NCBI RefSeq assembly: GCF_014645315.1 | Contig: NZ_BMLQ01000007.1 | Span: 72,052-136,051, forward strand | Direction: 5' to 3' | DNA from: Citricoccus zhacaiensis | Lineage (GTDB): Bacteria; Actinomycetota; Actinomycetes; Actinomycetales; Micrococcaceae | Length of the DNA: 64,000 nucleotides | In this document: piece after piece, positions 8,364 to 16,455 of the stretch | Numbering within the stretch: the first letter of the stretch is position 1 | Layout: the number at the start of each line of letters is the position of its first letter | Notes under the pieces: generated by a model | Told to the model about the DNA's origin: nothing | Databases searched by the model: none | The model's input: the letters and a program-made list of their open reading frames with translations, nothing else | Program-made: the position numbers and the translations under genes

Positions 8364-8960
8364 ATGAAGAACACATCTGCAGCCGGGGAACCCGGGGTCC
8401 TGATCGTGGAGGGCGTCGCGGCCTGGCGGGAGTGGTTGGATGCGCACGAGGAGAGTTCGGACGGCATCTGGCTGCTGCTGGCCAAGAAGGGAGCTACTTC
8501 CCCGACGTCGCTGACCTACCAGCAGGCCCTGCGGGAGGCGTTGTGCAGCGGCTGGATCGACGGCCAGTCCAAGTCGATCGATGCCACCACCTACCGTCAG
8601 CGGTACACGCCGCGCCGCAAGGCCTCGATGTGGTCCCAGCGCAATGTCACGCTCGTGGCCGAGCTGATCGAACAGGGGCGGATGCGGCCCCGCGGGCAGG
8701 CCGAGATCGACCGGGCGAAGTCCGACGGCCGGTGGGACCGCGCCTACGCCGGCCCAGCCACAGCCGAGGTCCCCGAGGACTTGGCCTCCGCGCTCGCCGC
8801 CTCACCGGCTGCTGCCGCCACCTTCGCCACCCTCAACGGTCAGAATCGGTACGCCGTCCTGCACCGGGTCCTCACCGCCCCGAGCCCGACCAGCCGGACC
8901 AATCGGCTGGTCAAGCTGGTCGGCATGCTGGAGCGTGGTGAGACGCCGTACCCGCAGTAA
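8364..8960 (+). CDS. YdeI/OmpD-associated family protein
   Basis: A 198-residue cytoplasmic protein of the YdeI family (bacteriocin-protection/OmpD-associated label in databases). Recognisable family blocks are GIWLLLAKKG, LTYQQALREALCSGWIDGQ, RQRYTPRRKASMWSQRN and a C-terminal alanine-rich helix ending in an RTNRLVKLVGML segment. The molecular function of the family is not established. The ATG is preceded by GAAGGACC. It stands alone on the plus strand between the M20 peptidase and the convergent peroxide operon, so the neighbourhood adds no functional hint. Confidence 0.85.
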   Translation: MKNTSAAGEPGVLIVEGVAAWREWLDAHEESSDGIWLLLAKKGATSPTSLTYQQALREALCSGWIDGQSKSIDATTYRQRYTPRRKASMWSQRNVTLVAELIEQGRMRPRGQAEIDRAKSDGRWDRAYAGPATAEVPEDLASALAASPAAAATFATLNGQNRYAVLHRVLTAPSPTSRTNRLVKLVGMLERGETPYPQ

Positions 8961-9070
8961 CGACATGTCCTCGGCAAACGTTGCTAGAAGGGCCTCGCGG
9001 CGTCTCGGGAGTGGCGGGGCAGCCGTCAGAGTGGTGATCAAGGCTTGAGGCGCCAGCGCCAGCGCCCACG

Positions 9071-9727
9071 TCAGCGGGGCAGGCGCACGGTGCTCGTCAG
9101 GGTCGTCAGACTGGGGTGGCGCGGGGTGGAGCTGAAGCCGAACTCGGCTGGCGGATCCAGGTCTGCCAGCCTGCCCAGGTCCTCTCCCGCCCAGGTGGCG
9201 GTGGAGGCCGTGATCCGGTGCAGGTCGCGTGCGGCATACCACTCGAGGCGGTCGTTCCCCGCGCTGCCCAGGGTGCGCACGCCGGGCATAGCCCATCGGG
9301 CCACCCGGTCGGTGATCCGCGCCATGGTCAGGCTGCGGCCCACCGGTCCGGGAACGGCACGCAACACATGGCCCAGCGGCATCCGGCCACCAACCTCGAA
9401 GGCCCATGTCAGAGGACCGGCGGTGACGTGCCAGCGGGAGCCGGCGGCAGCGCCGGCGTCGGGCACCTGGACCTGGACCGGCACCTCGAGTACCTCGTCG
9501 AAGGAGTAGGTGGCCGCCACGAACTCGGTCACCCAGGCGTCCGGGGCGAGCAGGATCCGGTGGCCGTCCGGGCGTTGGACCATCACGTCCGCGAACGGCC
9601 CGTGCGGGGACCTCATCCAGCGTCCGAGCACCAACCGGGTCCCGCCCGAGGTACCGGCCCCGGCGATGTGGCCGGTGAAGCGCAGCCGCGCCTGCCCGCC
9701 CTCCATGTCCCTTGGCCGCTTGTTCAC
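9071..9727 (-). CDS. Conserved hypothetical protein, last gene of peroxide operon
   Basis: A soluble protein of about 218 residues with no recognised enzyme motif. The core blocks are RLVLGRWMRSPHGPFADVM, an acidic/aromatic segment ATYSFDEVLEVPVQV and a C-terminal STPRHPSL. The start is ambiguous: a GTG at 9727 overlaps the stop of the glutathione peroxidase as GTGA, typical translational coupling, while an ATG at 9706 has AAGGGA just upstream. A longer frame to 9841 is antisense-like within gpx and is rejected. Co-transcription with ohrR-ohr-gpx suggests a role in peroxide or lipid-hydroperoxide stress, by context only. Confidence 0.65.
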   Translation of the reverse strand: MNKRPRDMEGGQARLRFTGHIAGAGTSGGTRLVLGRWMRSPHGPFADVMVQRPDGHRILLAPDAWVTEFVAATYSFDEVLEVPVQVQVPDAGAAAGSRWHVTAGPLTWAFEVGGRMPLGHVLRAVPGPVGRSLTMARITDRVARWAMPGVRTLGSAGNDRLEWYAARDLHRITASTATWAGEDLGRLADLDPPAEFGFSSTPRHPSLTTLTSTVRLPR

Positions 9728-10209
9728 TGCTGCGCCAGTGCCGTCTCGATCGCGCCGCGCATCTTGGCGGGGGCGGTGGTCGGTGCGAAGCGCTCGAGGA
9801 CGGTCCCGTCCCGGCCGATCAGGAACTTCGTGAAGTTCCACTTGACCGCGCCGCCGAGCATCCCCGAGGTCTCCTGCCGCAACCAGGCGAACAGCGGGTG
9901 CGCTCCCGAGCCATTGACCTCCACCTTGGCGAACATCGGGAAGTCGACGCCGTAGTTCAGCTGGCAGAACTCACTGGCCTCGGCGTCCGTGCCCGGCTCC
10001 TGGTGGGCGAACTGGTTGCAGGGGAAGCCGAGTATCACCAGCCCGCGGTCCCGGTAATCGGAGTAGAGCTCCTGCAGACCCTCGAACTGCGGGGTCAGAC
10101 CGCACTGGCTGGCTGTGTTGACCACGACCACCACGTGCCCCGCGTAGCCGGAGAGGGGCCGGTCCTCGCCGGTGGCCGTGCGAGCCGTGAAGTCGGAGAG
10201 CGAGGGCAT
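9724..10209 (-). CDS. Glutathione peroxidase-family thiol peroxidase
   Basis: A 161-residue GPx-family enzyme that reduces hydrogen peroxide or organic hydroperoxides, in bacteria usually with thioredoxin or another thiol donor. The peroxidatic Cys36 is in NTASQCGLTP, the second cysteine region is LGFPCNQF with the conserved Gln, and the WNF of the catalytic tetrad is in VKWNFTKFL. No signal peptide is present. The ATG overlaps the ohr stop by one base (TGATG). Being encoded with ohr and ohrR, it should be induced with them by organic peroxides. Confidence 0.93.
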   Translation of the reverse strand: MPSLSDFTARTATGEDRPLSGYAGHVVVVVNTASQCGLTPQFEGLQELYSDYRDRGLVILGFPCNQFAHQEPGTDAEASEFCQLNYGVDFPMFAKVEVNGSGAHPLFAWLRQETSGMLGGAVKWNFTKFLIGRDGTVLERFAPTTAPAKMRGAIETALAQQ

Positions 10210-10631
10210 CAGTCCTGCACCACGTTCACGGTGACGTCAATGTTGCCGCGGGTGGCATTGGAGTAGGGGCAGACCTGGTGGGCCTTCTCCGCCAGGTCCT
10301 GCGCCTCGTCCCGAGGAAGGTCCGGGATGACCACCTCGAGGGTGACCTCCAGGCTGTAGCCGCCGTCGTCATTCGGGCCGATCCCCACGCGGGCACCGAC
10401 GCTGGACTCGCCGAGGTCCTTCTTCGCCTGGCGGGCCACTCCCTGCAGGGCCGAATGGAAGCAGGCCGCGTAGCCGGCGGCGAAGAGTTGTTCCGGGTTG
10501 GCACCGTCACCGGTGCCGCCCATCTCCTTCGGGGTGGCGAGGTCCAAGCTGATCGTGCCGTCGGCGGTCTGGGTATGGCCGTTGCGGCCGCCTCCGGTGG
10601 AGAGGGCTTCTGCGGTGTACACGGTCTTCAT
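10209..10631 (-). CDS. ohr: Organic hydroperoxide resistance protein Ohr
   Basis: A 140-residue OsmC/Ohr-family peroxidase that reduces organic (fatty-acid) hydroperoxides with lipoylated donors. The two reactive cysteines are visible: Cys57 in GYAACFHSAL and Cys121 in QVCPYSNATRGN. I start it at the ATG at 10631, which has an AAGGAGAC ribosome site and the usual MKTVYTAEA N-terminus. An ATG 24 bases upstream lacks these. It follows ohrR by 28 bp and overlaps gpx by one base, so the three are one operon. Family length is normal. Confidence 0.95.
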   Translation of the reverse strand: MKTVYTAEALSTGGGRNGHTQTADGTISLDLATPKEMGGTGDGANPEQLFAAGYAACFHSALQGVARQAKKDLGESSVGARVGIGPNDDGGYSLEVTLEVVIPDLPRDEAQDLAEKAHQVCPYSNATRGNIDVTVNVVQD

Positions 10632-10659
10632 GCGGTCTCCTTGGGTTGAGGTCAAGAGG

Positions 10660-11100
10660 TCAGGCGTCCGAGCCGGCGAACCGGCGGGAGAGGTCCCGGA
10701 GGCTCAGCAGGTCCTCCGGGGGCAGAGGGACGGCGCCCTCCAGGCAGCGCTGCACCTCGGCGGCGCGCGAGCGGAGGTCATCACCCGCTGCGGTCAGGTG
10801 CACGGAGACTCGGCGTGCATCCGTTGACTGGCGCTCGCGGGTGATGAGGCCGTGCTCATCCAGGCGCCGCAACAGCGGGGACAGCGTGCCGCTGTCCAGG
10901 TGCAGCCGATCACCGAGGGCGGAAACGGTCTGCCCGTCCTGCTCCCAGAGCACCAACAGCACGAGGTACTGCGGGTAGGTCAGGCCGAGCTCATCCAACA
11001 GAGGGCGGTACGCCTGCTGAGCCGTCCGGGCGGCCGCATACAGGGCGAAGCACACCTGGTCCTCCAGGCGGACGGTGGTTTCCTGGGATGTGATGCTCAT
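10660..11100 (-). CDS. ohrR: OhrR, MarR-family organic peroxide sensor
   Basis: A 146-residue MarR-family repressor. The sensing cysteine Cys17 lies in the N-terminal helix (LEDQVCFALYAA), as in all OhrR proteins. A second cysteine, Cys119, in the C-terminal helix suggests the two-Cys disulfide type. The winged helix covers TVSALGDRLHLDSGTLSPLLRRL and the basic wing RERQSTDARR. I choose the ATG at 11100 (MSITSQE). An ATG at 11118 would lie inside the operator palindrome. It is first of the ohrR-ohr-gpx-hypothetical operon and should repress it through the palindrome at 11110-11136. Confidence 0.93.
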   Translation of the reverse strand: MSITSQETTVRLEDQVCFALYAAARTAQQAYRPLLDELGLTYPQYLVLLVLWEQDGQTVSALGDRLHLDSGTLSPLLRRLDEHGLITRERQSTDARRVSVHLTAAGDDLRSRAAEVQRCLEGAVPLPPEDLLSLRDLSRRFAGSDA

Positions 11101-11109
11101 GGCGAAAGC

Positions 11110-11136
11110 ATTGCGCACGATTCAATTGTGCGCAAT
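11110..11136. promoter_or_regulatory. OhrR operator, near-perfect 27-bp palindrome
   Basis: Arms ATTGCGCACGATT (11110-11122) and AATTGTGCGCAAT (11124-11136) flank a central C at 11123. Only one base pair of the thirteen is mismatched. The AATTGT element is shared with known OhrR sites. It lies 9 bp upstream of the ohrR ATG and about 140 bp upstream of the divergent alcohol dehydrogenase. Confidence 0.85.
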
Positions 11137-11278
11137 AGGCTGGGGGTGGCAGCACTGCCCACCGGCCAGCGATGTGCCTAGGGTTGGACGTGCGCCAGCC
11201 ACCACCGTGGCGCCGGGGCGGTCCCCGCCTCGTCACTCACCACCGATGCGCCACACACGCATCACAGAGAGGTTGATC

Positions 11279-12238
11279 ATGAAGGCCTGGCAGTTCGTTG
11301 GTACCGACAAGCCCCTGGAACTCAATGATGTCGCGGAGCCGAAGGCGGGTCCCGGGCAGGTCGTCGTGGACGTCAAGGCGTCCGGCGTCTGCCACTCCGA
11401 TGTCACCACGATCGATGATCCAGGCTGGATGGCCCTCTTCCAGCACGGCCTGCCCCGCACCATGGGTCACGAGTCCGCCGGTGTGATCAGCGAGGTCGGC
11501 GAGGGCATGGATCACTGGAAGGTCGGAGACCGCGTGGGCCTGGCCCCGGTGATGTCCGATGGCGACGCCCTGGGCTACGGCAAATGGGACGGCGGATTCG
11601 CCCCTCGGATGCTCGCCACGGACGACAACCTGGTCGCCCTCCCGGACGAGGTCTCCTTCGACCTCGGGGCCATGGCCACCGACGCCGGCCTGACCGCCTA
11701 CCACGCGATGATGGCCGTCGGCGGCGCGAAGAAGGGCATGAAGGTCGGCGTCATCGGCCTGGGCGGACTGGGGTACATCGGGGCGCGGGCGGCGGCCCTG
11801 GTGGGCGCGGAGGTCTACGGGGCGGAGATCAACCCGGAGACCCAGAAGCTGGCCGAGGAGATCGGACTGGCCGGCGTGGCCGATTCGATCGACGCCTTCA
11901 AAGACAAGGGCCTGGAATTGATCGTGGACTACGCCGGTTTCGGCACCACCACCTCGGCGGCTCTCGAGACGCTGGCGGAGTTCGGCACCCTGGTCCAGGT
12001 CGGCATGGGCCAGCTTGAATCGACCATCAACACCTACCCGCTGATCGTCAACCAGCTGTCCATCAAGGGCTCCAAGTCCGGAACGAAGGAGGACCTGGCC
12101 GGCATCTACGAGCTGATGCGCTCCGGCCAGCTCAACCCGCCGATCAACCACATCACCCCCGCCGACATCCCGGAGGCCATCGACAAGCTCCGCGTGGGCG
12201 GTGTGGTCGGCCGCTTCATCGCCATGTACGAGGGCTGA
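11279..12238 (+). CDS. Zinc-binding alcohol dehydrogenase lacking the structural-zinc lobe
   Basis: A 319-residue medium-chain dehydrogenase. Catalytic-zinc ligands are Cys38 (GVCHSD), His64-Glu65 (GHES) and Asp135 (ATDAGLTAYH), the Cys/His/Asp set known from ADH-A-type enzymes. The Rossmann motif is GVIGLGGLGYIG. The usual four-cysteine structural-zinc loop after GDRVG is missing and replaced by a short VMSDGDALGYGKWDGG stretch, which explains the length of about 20-30 residues below normal. The ATG at 11279 is preceded by AGAGAGG; an earlier frame is not needed. It is divergent from ohrR and convergent with the LuxR regulator. Confidence 0.88.
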   Translation: MKAWQFVGTDKPLELNDVAEPKAGPGQVVVDVKASGVCHSDVTTIDDPGWMALFQHGLPRTMGHESAGVISEVGEGMDHWKVGDRVGLAPVMSDGDALGYGKWDGGFAPRMLATDDNLVALPDEVSFDLGAMATDAGLTAYHAMMAVGGAKKGMKVGVIGLGGLGYIGARAAALVGAEVYGAEINPETQKLAEEIGLAGVADSIDAFKDKGLELIVDYAGFGTTTSAALETLAEFGTLVQVGMGQLESTINTYPLIVNQLSIKGSKSGTKEDLAGIYELMRSGQLNPPINHITPADIPEAIDKLRVGGVVGRFIAMYEG

Positions 12239-12258
12239 GGCGAGGCGGGGAGTGATCC

Positions 12259-15200
12259 TCAGGTAGCGCTCGGGCCGTCCTGGTCTGCTGGAAGGCCATC
12301 CACCGGGAGACCGCCCTCGGGGCCGGCCCGAGTCAGCGCCGGGACCAGCAGGGTCAGGGTGGCCGGCCGCAGGGCCTTCCGCAGGTCCACACGGCTGGTC
12401 ATCCCGAGCTTCGCGAGGCACGTGGCCACCCGGTACTCCACCGTATGCACATTGAGGAACAGGTCGGTGGCGATCTCACGATCGCTCTTACCCTGGGCCA
12501 CTTCGACGGCGATCTGCCGCTCGTGGGTGGACAGCTCGGCCATCAACCGGAACGCAGCCTGTGCCGGAGCCGAGACCAGTTCAAGGGCGCGGTCTGCCCC
12601 TTGGCCCGCCGCCGGTCCGGTGGCTTTGTCATCCTGCTGCTCCCGCAGGGCGGTGGCCAGTTCCTCCGCCTGGCCGTGGAGCGGCATCGCCCCACACCGC
12701 AGGAAGAAGTCGGCGGCCTGGCGGGCCCACCGGCCGGCGTCGCCCACTCGGTCCTCGGGCTGCTCGCCGGTGCCCGCGCCGCCCAGGGCGAGCCGGGACA
12801 GGTCCAGCGCCAGGAAGGCCCGGACCAAGGCATGGCCGCCGCCGGGCAGGATGTCCGGACCGATGCCGGCCACGTACGGAACCGGCTCGTCGTCCAGGGC
12901 GGCCAAGGCCTCTACCAGCTGCTCCCGTGCCTCGTCCGGTTGGGCCCGTGCGCGGTACAGCGCACCGAGCGTGGCCGCCTCCACGGCGCGCAGGACGCCC
13001 TCCGGGGCGGAGTCCATGCCCTCCGTGGCGTGGACGGCGAGGGTCTGCAGGCGGTGCACGTTTTCGGTCTCCGCCAGGGCCCGCGCGTACAGGCAGACCG
13101 TGGTGAACCCGGCGGTGGCCCACCCCACCCGGGTGGACTCGATGAGCTGGAACTGACGCGCGGCCTCCGGGTGGTCGCCGGCGAAGGTGGCGCCCATGGC
13201 GCGGGCGAAGGCCACGGCGCAGGCCACCACCTCACTGGTGGTGCCGGCGTCGTCCACCGCTCGCTGGATCAGCTGGCGGCCGGTCCGCTGTTCGCCACGG
13301 GCCAGCGGAACCAGCGCCGCCGTGGCATAGGCGGAGCGGACCCCGGCATCGGCCGGTTGCATCAGGCAGCTGTCCACAGCGTTCGTGGCATGCTCCAGCG
13401 CGCGGTCCCAGGCGCCCTGGTGGAAGGCCAGCTGGCTCAGGGTGGTCTCCAGGAAAACCCGCTGTTCGCGGGGGACCTGGGCGTCCTGGGCCGTGGCATC
13501 AAGGATCCGGGAGGCGGCGGCCACTTCCCCCTGGGCGCGGAGGCGCGAGCCGATCACCGCGGAGATCACGCTCCGCACGGGTTCGGTCCCCGGGACGGGA
13601 CGCAGGTCCTCCAGCAGGGATGTCATCTGTTCGGTGAACTCGCCCACGCGGCTGCGGTCACCATGCCGCAGGCCGGACCAGAGGGCGAGCAGTGCCTCCA
13701 CAGAGCGCGCCTCACTGACCTGGCGTAGAGCCTGGGGGTCCTGGCGGGCGGCGTGTTCGAACCCGCGGCGCACCGGTTCCAGCTCGTCCAACAGCGCGTC
13801 CACGGTGCTGCCCACAGCACCGAACCGTCCCGTGGCGTAGGCGACCCGTCCCGCAGCGGCCAGGGCATGGCCGAGCAGGAGCAGCCCAGCGTGCGCCTGA
13901 TCATCCTCCGGCAGGTGGAGACCCTGCCGGATCTGATCCACCGCCCCCTCCAGGTCCTCCGAGGCGAGCAGATCCCAGGCGCGTGCCGCGCACCCTGGCC
14001 GAGTCTGGGGCAACCCGGCCAGGACATCCCGCAACTCGAGCACAAGGTCCGGCCTGCGGGCCAGCACGGTGGCACGCAGGGCCAAGGTCAGGGCGACCGG
14101 ATCCCCGGTCAACCGCAGGGCCTGATGGAAGTGGCCGAAGGCCTCCACTCCGTCTCCGCGGCCCAAGGCCTCTACTCCGTACTGCATCAGCGTCCGGACG
14201 AGCAGCGGGGTCTCCGCCGGCTCCGGGTCCAGCCGCTGTGCCTGGACCCGGTGATTCAGGGCCACGGGCCCGTTCAGGATCGGGGCGAGGATCCGGTGCA
14301 GTTCCGCACGTCGCTGGGCCGGCAGCTGGGCCGCCATGAGCGTGGCCAGGTGCGGGTGGGACAGGGCCACTGTGCCCGCGGTGTGGGTGATGCGTACCTG
14401 GTCGGAGTCCAGCAGGCCATGATCCGGCAGGCCCGGGTAACCCAGCTCCACCAACGCGCCGCTCAGGTGCACGATGTGGAGTGGCTCGCCGGCCACCGCC
14501 AGCAGGCTGAGGGTGTCCCGCAGATGGGGAGAGACTGCCTCCAAGGAGGACTGCAGGGCACGGCCGAACAGGCGCTGGGACGCATCCTGACCCGTGCCCA
14601 AAGCCGCCATGGCATCCTGCAGCCGGCGGTGTCCTGGAGGGGCGTGGTCCAGCCACCCGGCCACCGCACCCACCAGCAGGGGGACCCCGCCCGTGCCGCG
14701 GTGGACTGTGCGGGCGAAGTCCTCGGACACGGGGATGCCCAGCCGCTCCCGCAGGACCTGCCGGCAGTCCGCTGCCCCCAACGGGCCCAACTGCAGGAGG
14801 GTACCGTGCCGCCCCGAGGCCAGGAAGCGCTCGAGGCCGACGGTGAGCTCGGTGGCCTGCGGGCGGAAGGTCAGGATGATCATGAAGGGCCCCGAGGTCA
14901 TGGCCTGGGCGCAACGCCACAGCACCTCGGCGGAGAACCGGTCCGCCCAGTGGAGGTCCTCCACCACGGTGATCCCCGCCCCATCAGCCGACTCCTGGAG
15001 GGCCTCGATGGCGTCGAAGACCACTTGCACGTAGTCCTCCACCGCGGTGGGCCACTGGGCCCGGTACTGACCGGTGATGGTGGACAGCAGCCGCTGGATC
15101 AGCGCCCCGGGGACGTCCACATCGGAGGGATACACCTCCACCACCGGCAGCACATTGCGCTTGCCGGCGAGGAAGGTCTCCACCAGGGTGGTCTTGCCGA

Positions 15201-15333
15201 TGCCGGCGGGGCCTTCGATGGCGACGAACTGAGGGGCACCGGTCTGCACCCGTTCCCACACGGCGTTCAAGCGCTGCAGCTCCGCCGTGCGGCCCGGCAA
15301 CGTCTTGGACTGACCGTGTGGGTGCTGCGTCAT
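12259..15333 (-). CDS. Large LuxR-family ATPase regulator (LAL type)
   Basis: A 1024-residue STAND/LAL-type regulator. The N-terminal AAA domain has Walker A GPAGIGKTT at residues 41-49 and a Walker B-like ITVVEDLHWADR. A long alpha-helical, TPR-like middle follows, and a C-terminal LuxR HTH reads LSTHERQIAVEVAQGKSD then TVEYRVATCLAKLGM. Such proteins activate transcription when bound to ATP and an inducer. The ATG at 15333 has CAGGGGA upstream; the frame remains open to 15888, but that part is unlike any domain. It converges with the alcohol dehydrogenase (20-bp gap). Its target is unknown. Confidence 0.9.
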   Translation of the reverse strand: MTQHPHGQSKTLPGRTAELQRLNAVWERVQTGAPQFVAIEGPAGIGKTTLVETFLAGKRNVLPVVEVYPSDVDVPGALIQRLLSTITGQYRAQWPTAVEDYVQVVFDAIEALQESADGAGITVVEDLHWADRFSAEVLWRCAQAMTSGPFMIILTFRPQATELTVGLERFLASGRHGTLLQLGPLGAADCRQVLRERLGIPVSEDFARTVHRGTGGVPLLVGAVAGWLDHAPPGHRRLQDAMAALGTGQDASQRLFGRALQSSLEAVSPHLRDTLSLLAVAGEPLHIVHLSGALVELGYPGLPDHGLLDSDQVRITHTAGTVALSHPHLATLMAAQLPAQRRAELHRILAPILNGPVALNHRVQAQRLDPEPAETPLLVRTLMQYGVEALGRGDGVEAFGHFHQALRLTGDPVALTLALRATVLARRPDLVLELRDVLAGLPQTRPGCAARAWDLLASEDLEGAVDQIRQGLHLPEDDQAHAGLLLLGHALAAAGRVAYATGRFGAVGSTVDALLDELEPVRRGFEHAARQDPQALRQVSEARSVEALLALWSGLRHGDRSRVGEFTEQMTSLLEDLRPVPGTEPVRSVISAVIGSRLRAQGEVAAASRILDATAQDAQVPREQRVFLETTLSQLAFHQGAWDRALEHATNAVDSCLMQPADAGVRSAYATAALVPLARGEQRTGRQLIQRAVDDAGTTSEVVACAVAFARAMGATFAGDHPEAARQFQLIESTRVGWATAGFTTVCLYARALAETENVHRLQTLAVHATEGMDSAPEGVLRAVEAATLGALYRARAQPDEAREQLVEALAALDDEPVPYVAGIGPDILPGGGHALVRAFLALDLSRLALGGAGTGEQPEDRVGDAGRWARQAADFFLRCGAMPLHGQAEELATALREQQDDKATGPAAGQGADRALELVSAPAQAAFRLMAELSTHERQIAVEVAQGKSDREIATDLFLNVHTVEYRVATCLAKLGMTSRVDLRKALRPATLTLLVPALTRAGPEGGLPVDGLPADQDGPSAT

Positions 15334-15436
15334 GGCGTATCCCCTGCTGGTTGATCGGACCCCCCAGGATCCGGGCGCGCGTGAGCCACGGCGAGGGTTC
15401 GTCTGCCGCCATGATAGGTGGATCACCGGGTGGCGT

Positions 15437-15466
15437 CCGGCCACGTCAGGTTGATGACGTGGCCGG
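15437..15466. promoter_or_regulatory. Palindrome in LuxR/GNAT divergent promoter region
   Basis: A perfect 12-bp inverted repeat, CCGGCCACGTCA / TGACGTGGCCGG, with a 6-nt spacer. It sits between the divergent LuxR regulator and GNAT genes, so it is more likely a protein site or 5-prime mRNA hairpin than a terminator. No U-tract follows on either strand. Confidence 0.45.
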
Positions 15467-15514
15467 CTCTGGGCAATCTGACCGTGGGCGCGAGACCCAG
15501 GAGACCATAGACCC

Positions 15515-15973
15515 ATGGTGACGATGCGAGCAGGACCCGCCCAGGCCGACGTCGTGGGCCGGCTGTTGCACGAGTTCAACACGGAGTTCGGCTCGCCCAC
15601 GCCCTCCGCGGAGGACTTCACGGCGCGCTTCGGCACGCTGCTGGCGGGCGACGACGTCCTCGTGCTGCTTTCGGGCAGCACCACGGCACCGACGGGCTTC
15701 GCGTTCCTGACCCTGCGCCCGACGCCGTACGGCAACGGACCGCTGGCACAGCTCGAGGAGCTGTACGTGCGGCCGGGACAGCGGGGACGAGGCATCGGCA
15801 CCGAACTGCTGCTGGACGCCATCGAGCGGGTGAGGGCGCGAGGCAGCGAGGAGATGCACATCAACGTGGATGAGATCGACGAGGACACCCGGCGCTTCTA
15901 CGAACGGCACGGGTTCACGAACATCCAGCCCGGCGAGGACTACCGCATGCTCTGTTACCTGCGGGAGTTCTGA
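15515..15973 (+). CDS. GNAT-family N-acetyltransferase
   Basis: A 152-residue GCN5-related acetyltransferase. The acetyl-CoA pyrophosphate loop is RPGQRGRGIGTELL, and motif B follows as DTRRFYERHGF. LEELYVRP is the usual beta4. Length is typical for a single-domain GNAT. No ribosome site is obvious before the ATG (ATGGTGACGATG), and an ATG three codons later is an alternative. The transferred-to substrate is unknown. It is followed by a strong GC hairpin with a T-run. Confidence 0.9.
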   Translation: MVTMRAGPAQADVVGRLLHEFNTEFGSPTPSAEDFTARFGTLLAGDDVLVLLSGSTTAPTGFAFLTLRPTPYGNGPLAQLEELYVRPGQRGRGIGTELLLDAIERVRARGSEEMHINVDEIDEDTRRFYERHGFTNIQPGEDYRMLCYLREF

Positions 15974-16019
15974 GGTCCGGGCCGGCAAGCCCGCTGGCGC
16001 GGTGGCCCGGCGGGGCGGA

Positions 16020-16048
16020 GCCGCCGGCCGGGGCCGGCGGCGAGGTTT
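16020..16048 (+). terminator. Intrinsic terminator of the GNAT gene
   Basis: A 10-bp perfect GC stem (16020-16029 / 16032-16041, arms GCCGCCGGCC and GGCCGGCGGC, 2-nt loop) is followed by GAGGTTTT on the plus strand, about 45 bp after the GNAT stop. Confidence 0.6.
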
Positions 16049-16050
16049 TC

Positions 16051-16206
16051 CTACCCCAGCAGGTGCAGGGCCACTTCAAAGACGCCGACGGCGGCGGCCG
16101 CGGAGATGATGCCGGTGACGGCCCAGAACGTGACGCGCTCGGTGGTGGCCGAGTAGGTGCCCGTGGTGGGGATTTCGGACGTGGAGAGAGACAGCGGAGT
16201 GGACAT
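16051..16206 (-). CDS. 51-residue single-span membrane protein
   Basis: A short open frame preceded by a near-ideal GGAGGAC ribosome site 3 nt before the ATG. The product begins MSTPLSLSTSEIPTTG, then TYSATTERVTFW, and has one strongly hydrophobic stretch of about 24 residues (WAVTGIISAAAAVGVF onward) ending VALHLLG. The pattern of a Ser/Thr-rich N-terminus and a single C-terminal helix suggests a small tail-anchored or subunit-like membrane protein. Nothing in the neighbourhood names its partner. It resembles the short membrane ORFs often missed in actinobacteria. Function unknown. Confidence 0.65.
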   Translation of the reverse strand: MSTPLSLSTSEIPTTGTYSATTERVTFWAVTGIISAAAAVGVFEVALHLLG

Positions 16207-16448
16207 GATGTCCTCCAAATGAGGGGATTCCGGGTCTGCCCAGAGCGGGCATCGGGCAGGACACTACCGCCGAAACCACACGGGTGAAAACGCCACGCCG
16301 GACGACACGCCGAACGGGTTCCGTCCGGAGCTTACGGGTCCGAAAACATGGCGACTGACCAGCGGAAACCTCTCAACCGGACGGCCTGTGTACGCTCCCG
16401 CCGGTGCCGTCTGCCAGCCCCGTCTGCCGGCCCCGTCTGCCGGCCCCG
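16207..16448. other. Intergenic region with tandem 13-bp repeat
   Basis: A 242-bp gap upstream of the small membrane protein gene. It must contain that gene's promoter. The far end carries about 3.7 copies of a 13-bp repeat (CCGTCTGCCGGCC-like) from 16407 to 16455, running into the last codons of the GntR gene. No further gene is seen. Confidence 0.5.
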
Positions 16449-16455
16449 TCAGCCC
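16407..16455. repeat. 13-bp tandem repeat, about 3.7 copies
   Basis: Copies start at 16407, 16420, 16433 and 16446 (the last partial). The first differs by one base (CAG for CGG). The array overlaps the 3-prime end of the GntR/FCD gene and could have arisen by slippage. Confidence 0.75.

Noticed and set aside
16407-16455. Short CRISPR-like or VNTR array
   Set aside because: The units are contiguous 13-mers without spacers and no cas gene is near; a simple tandem repeat explains it.
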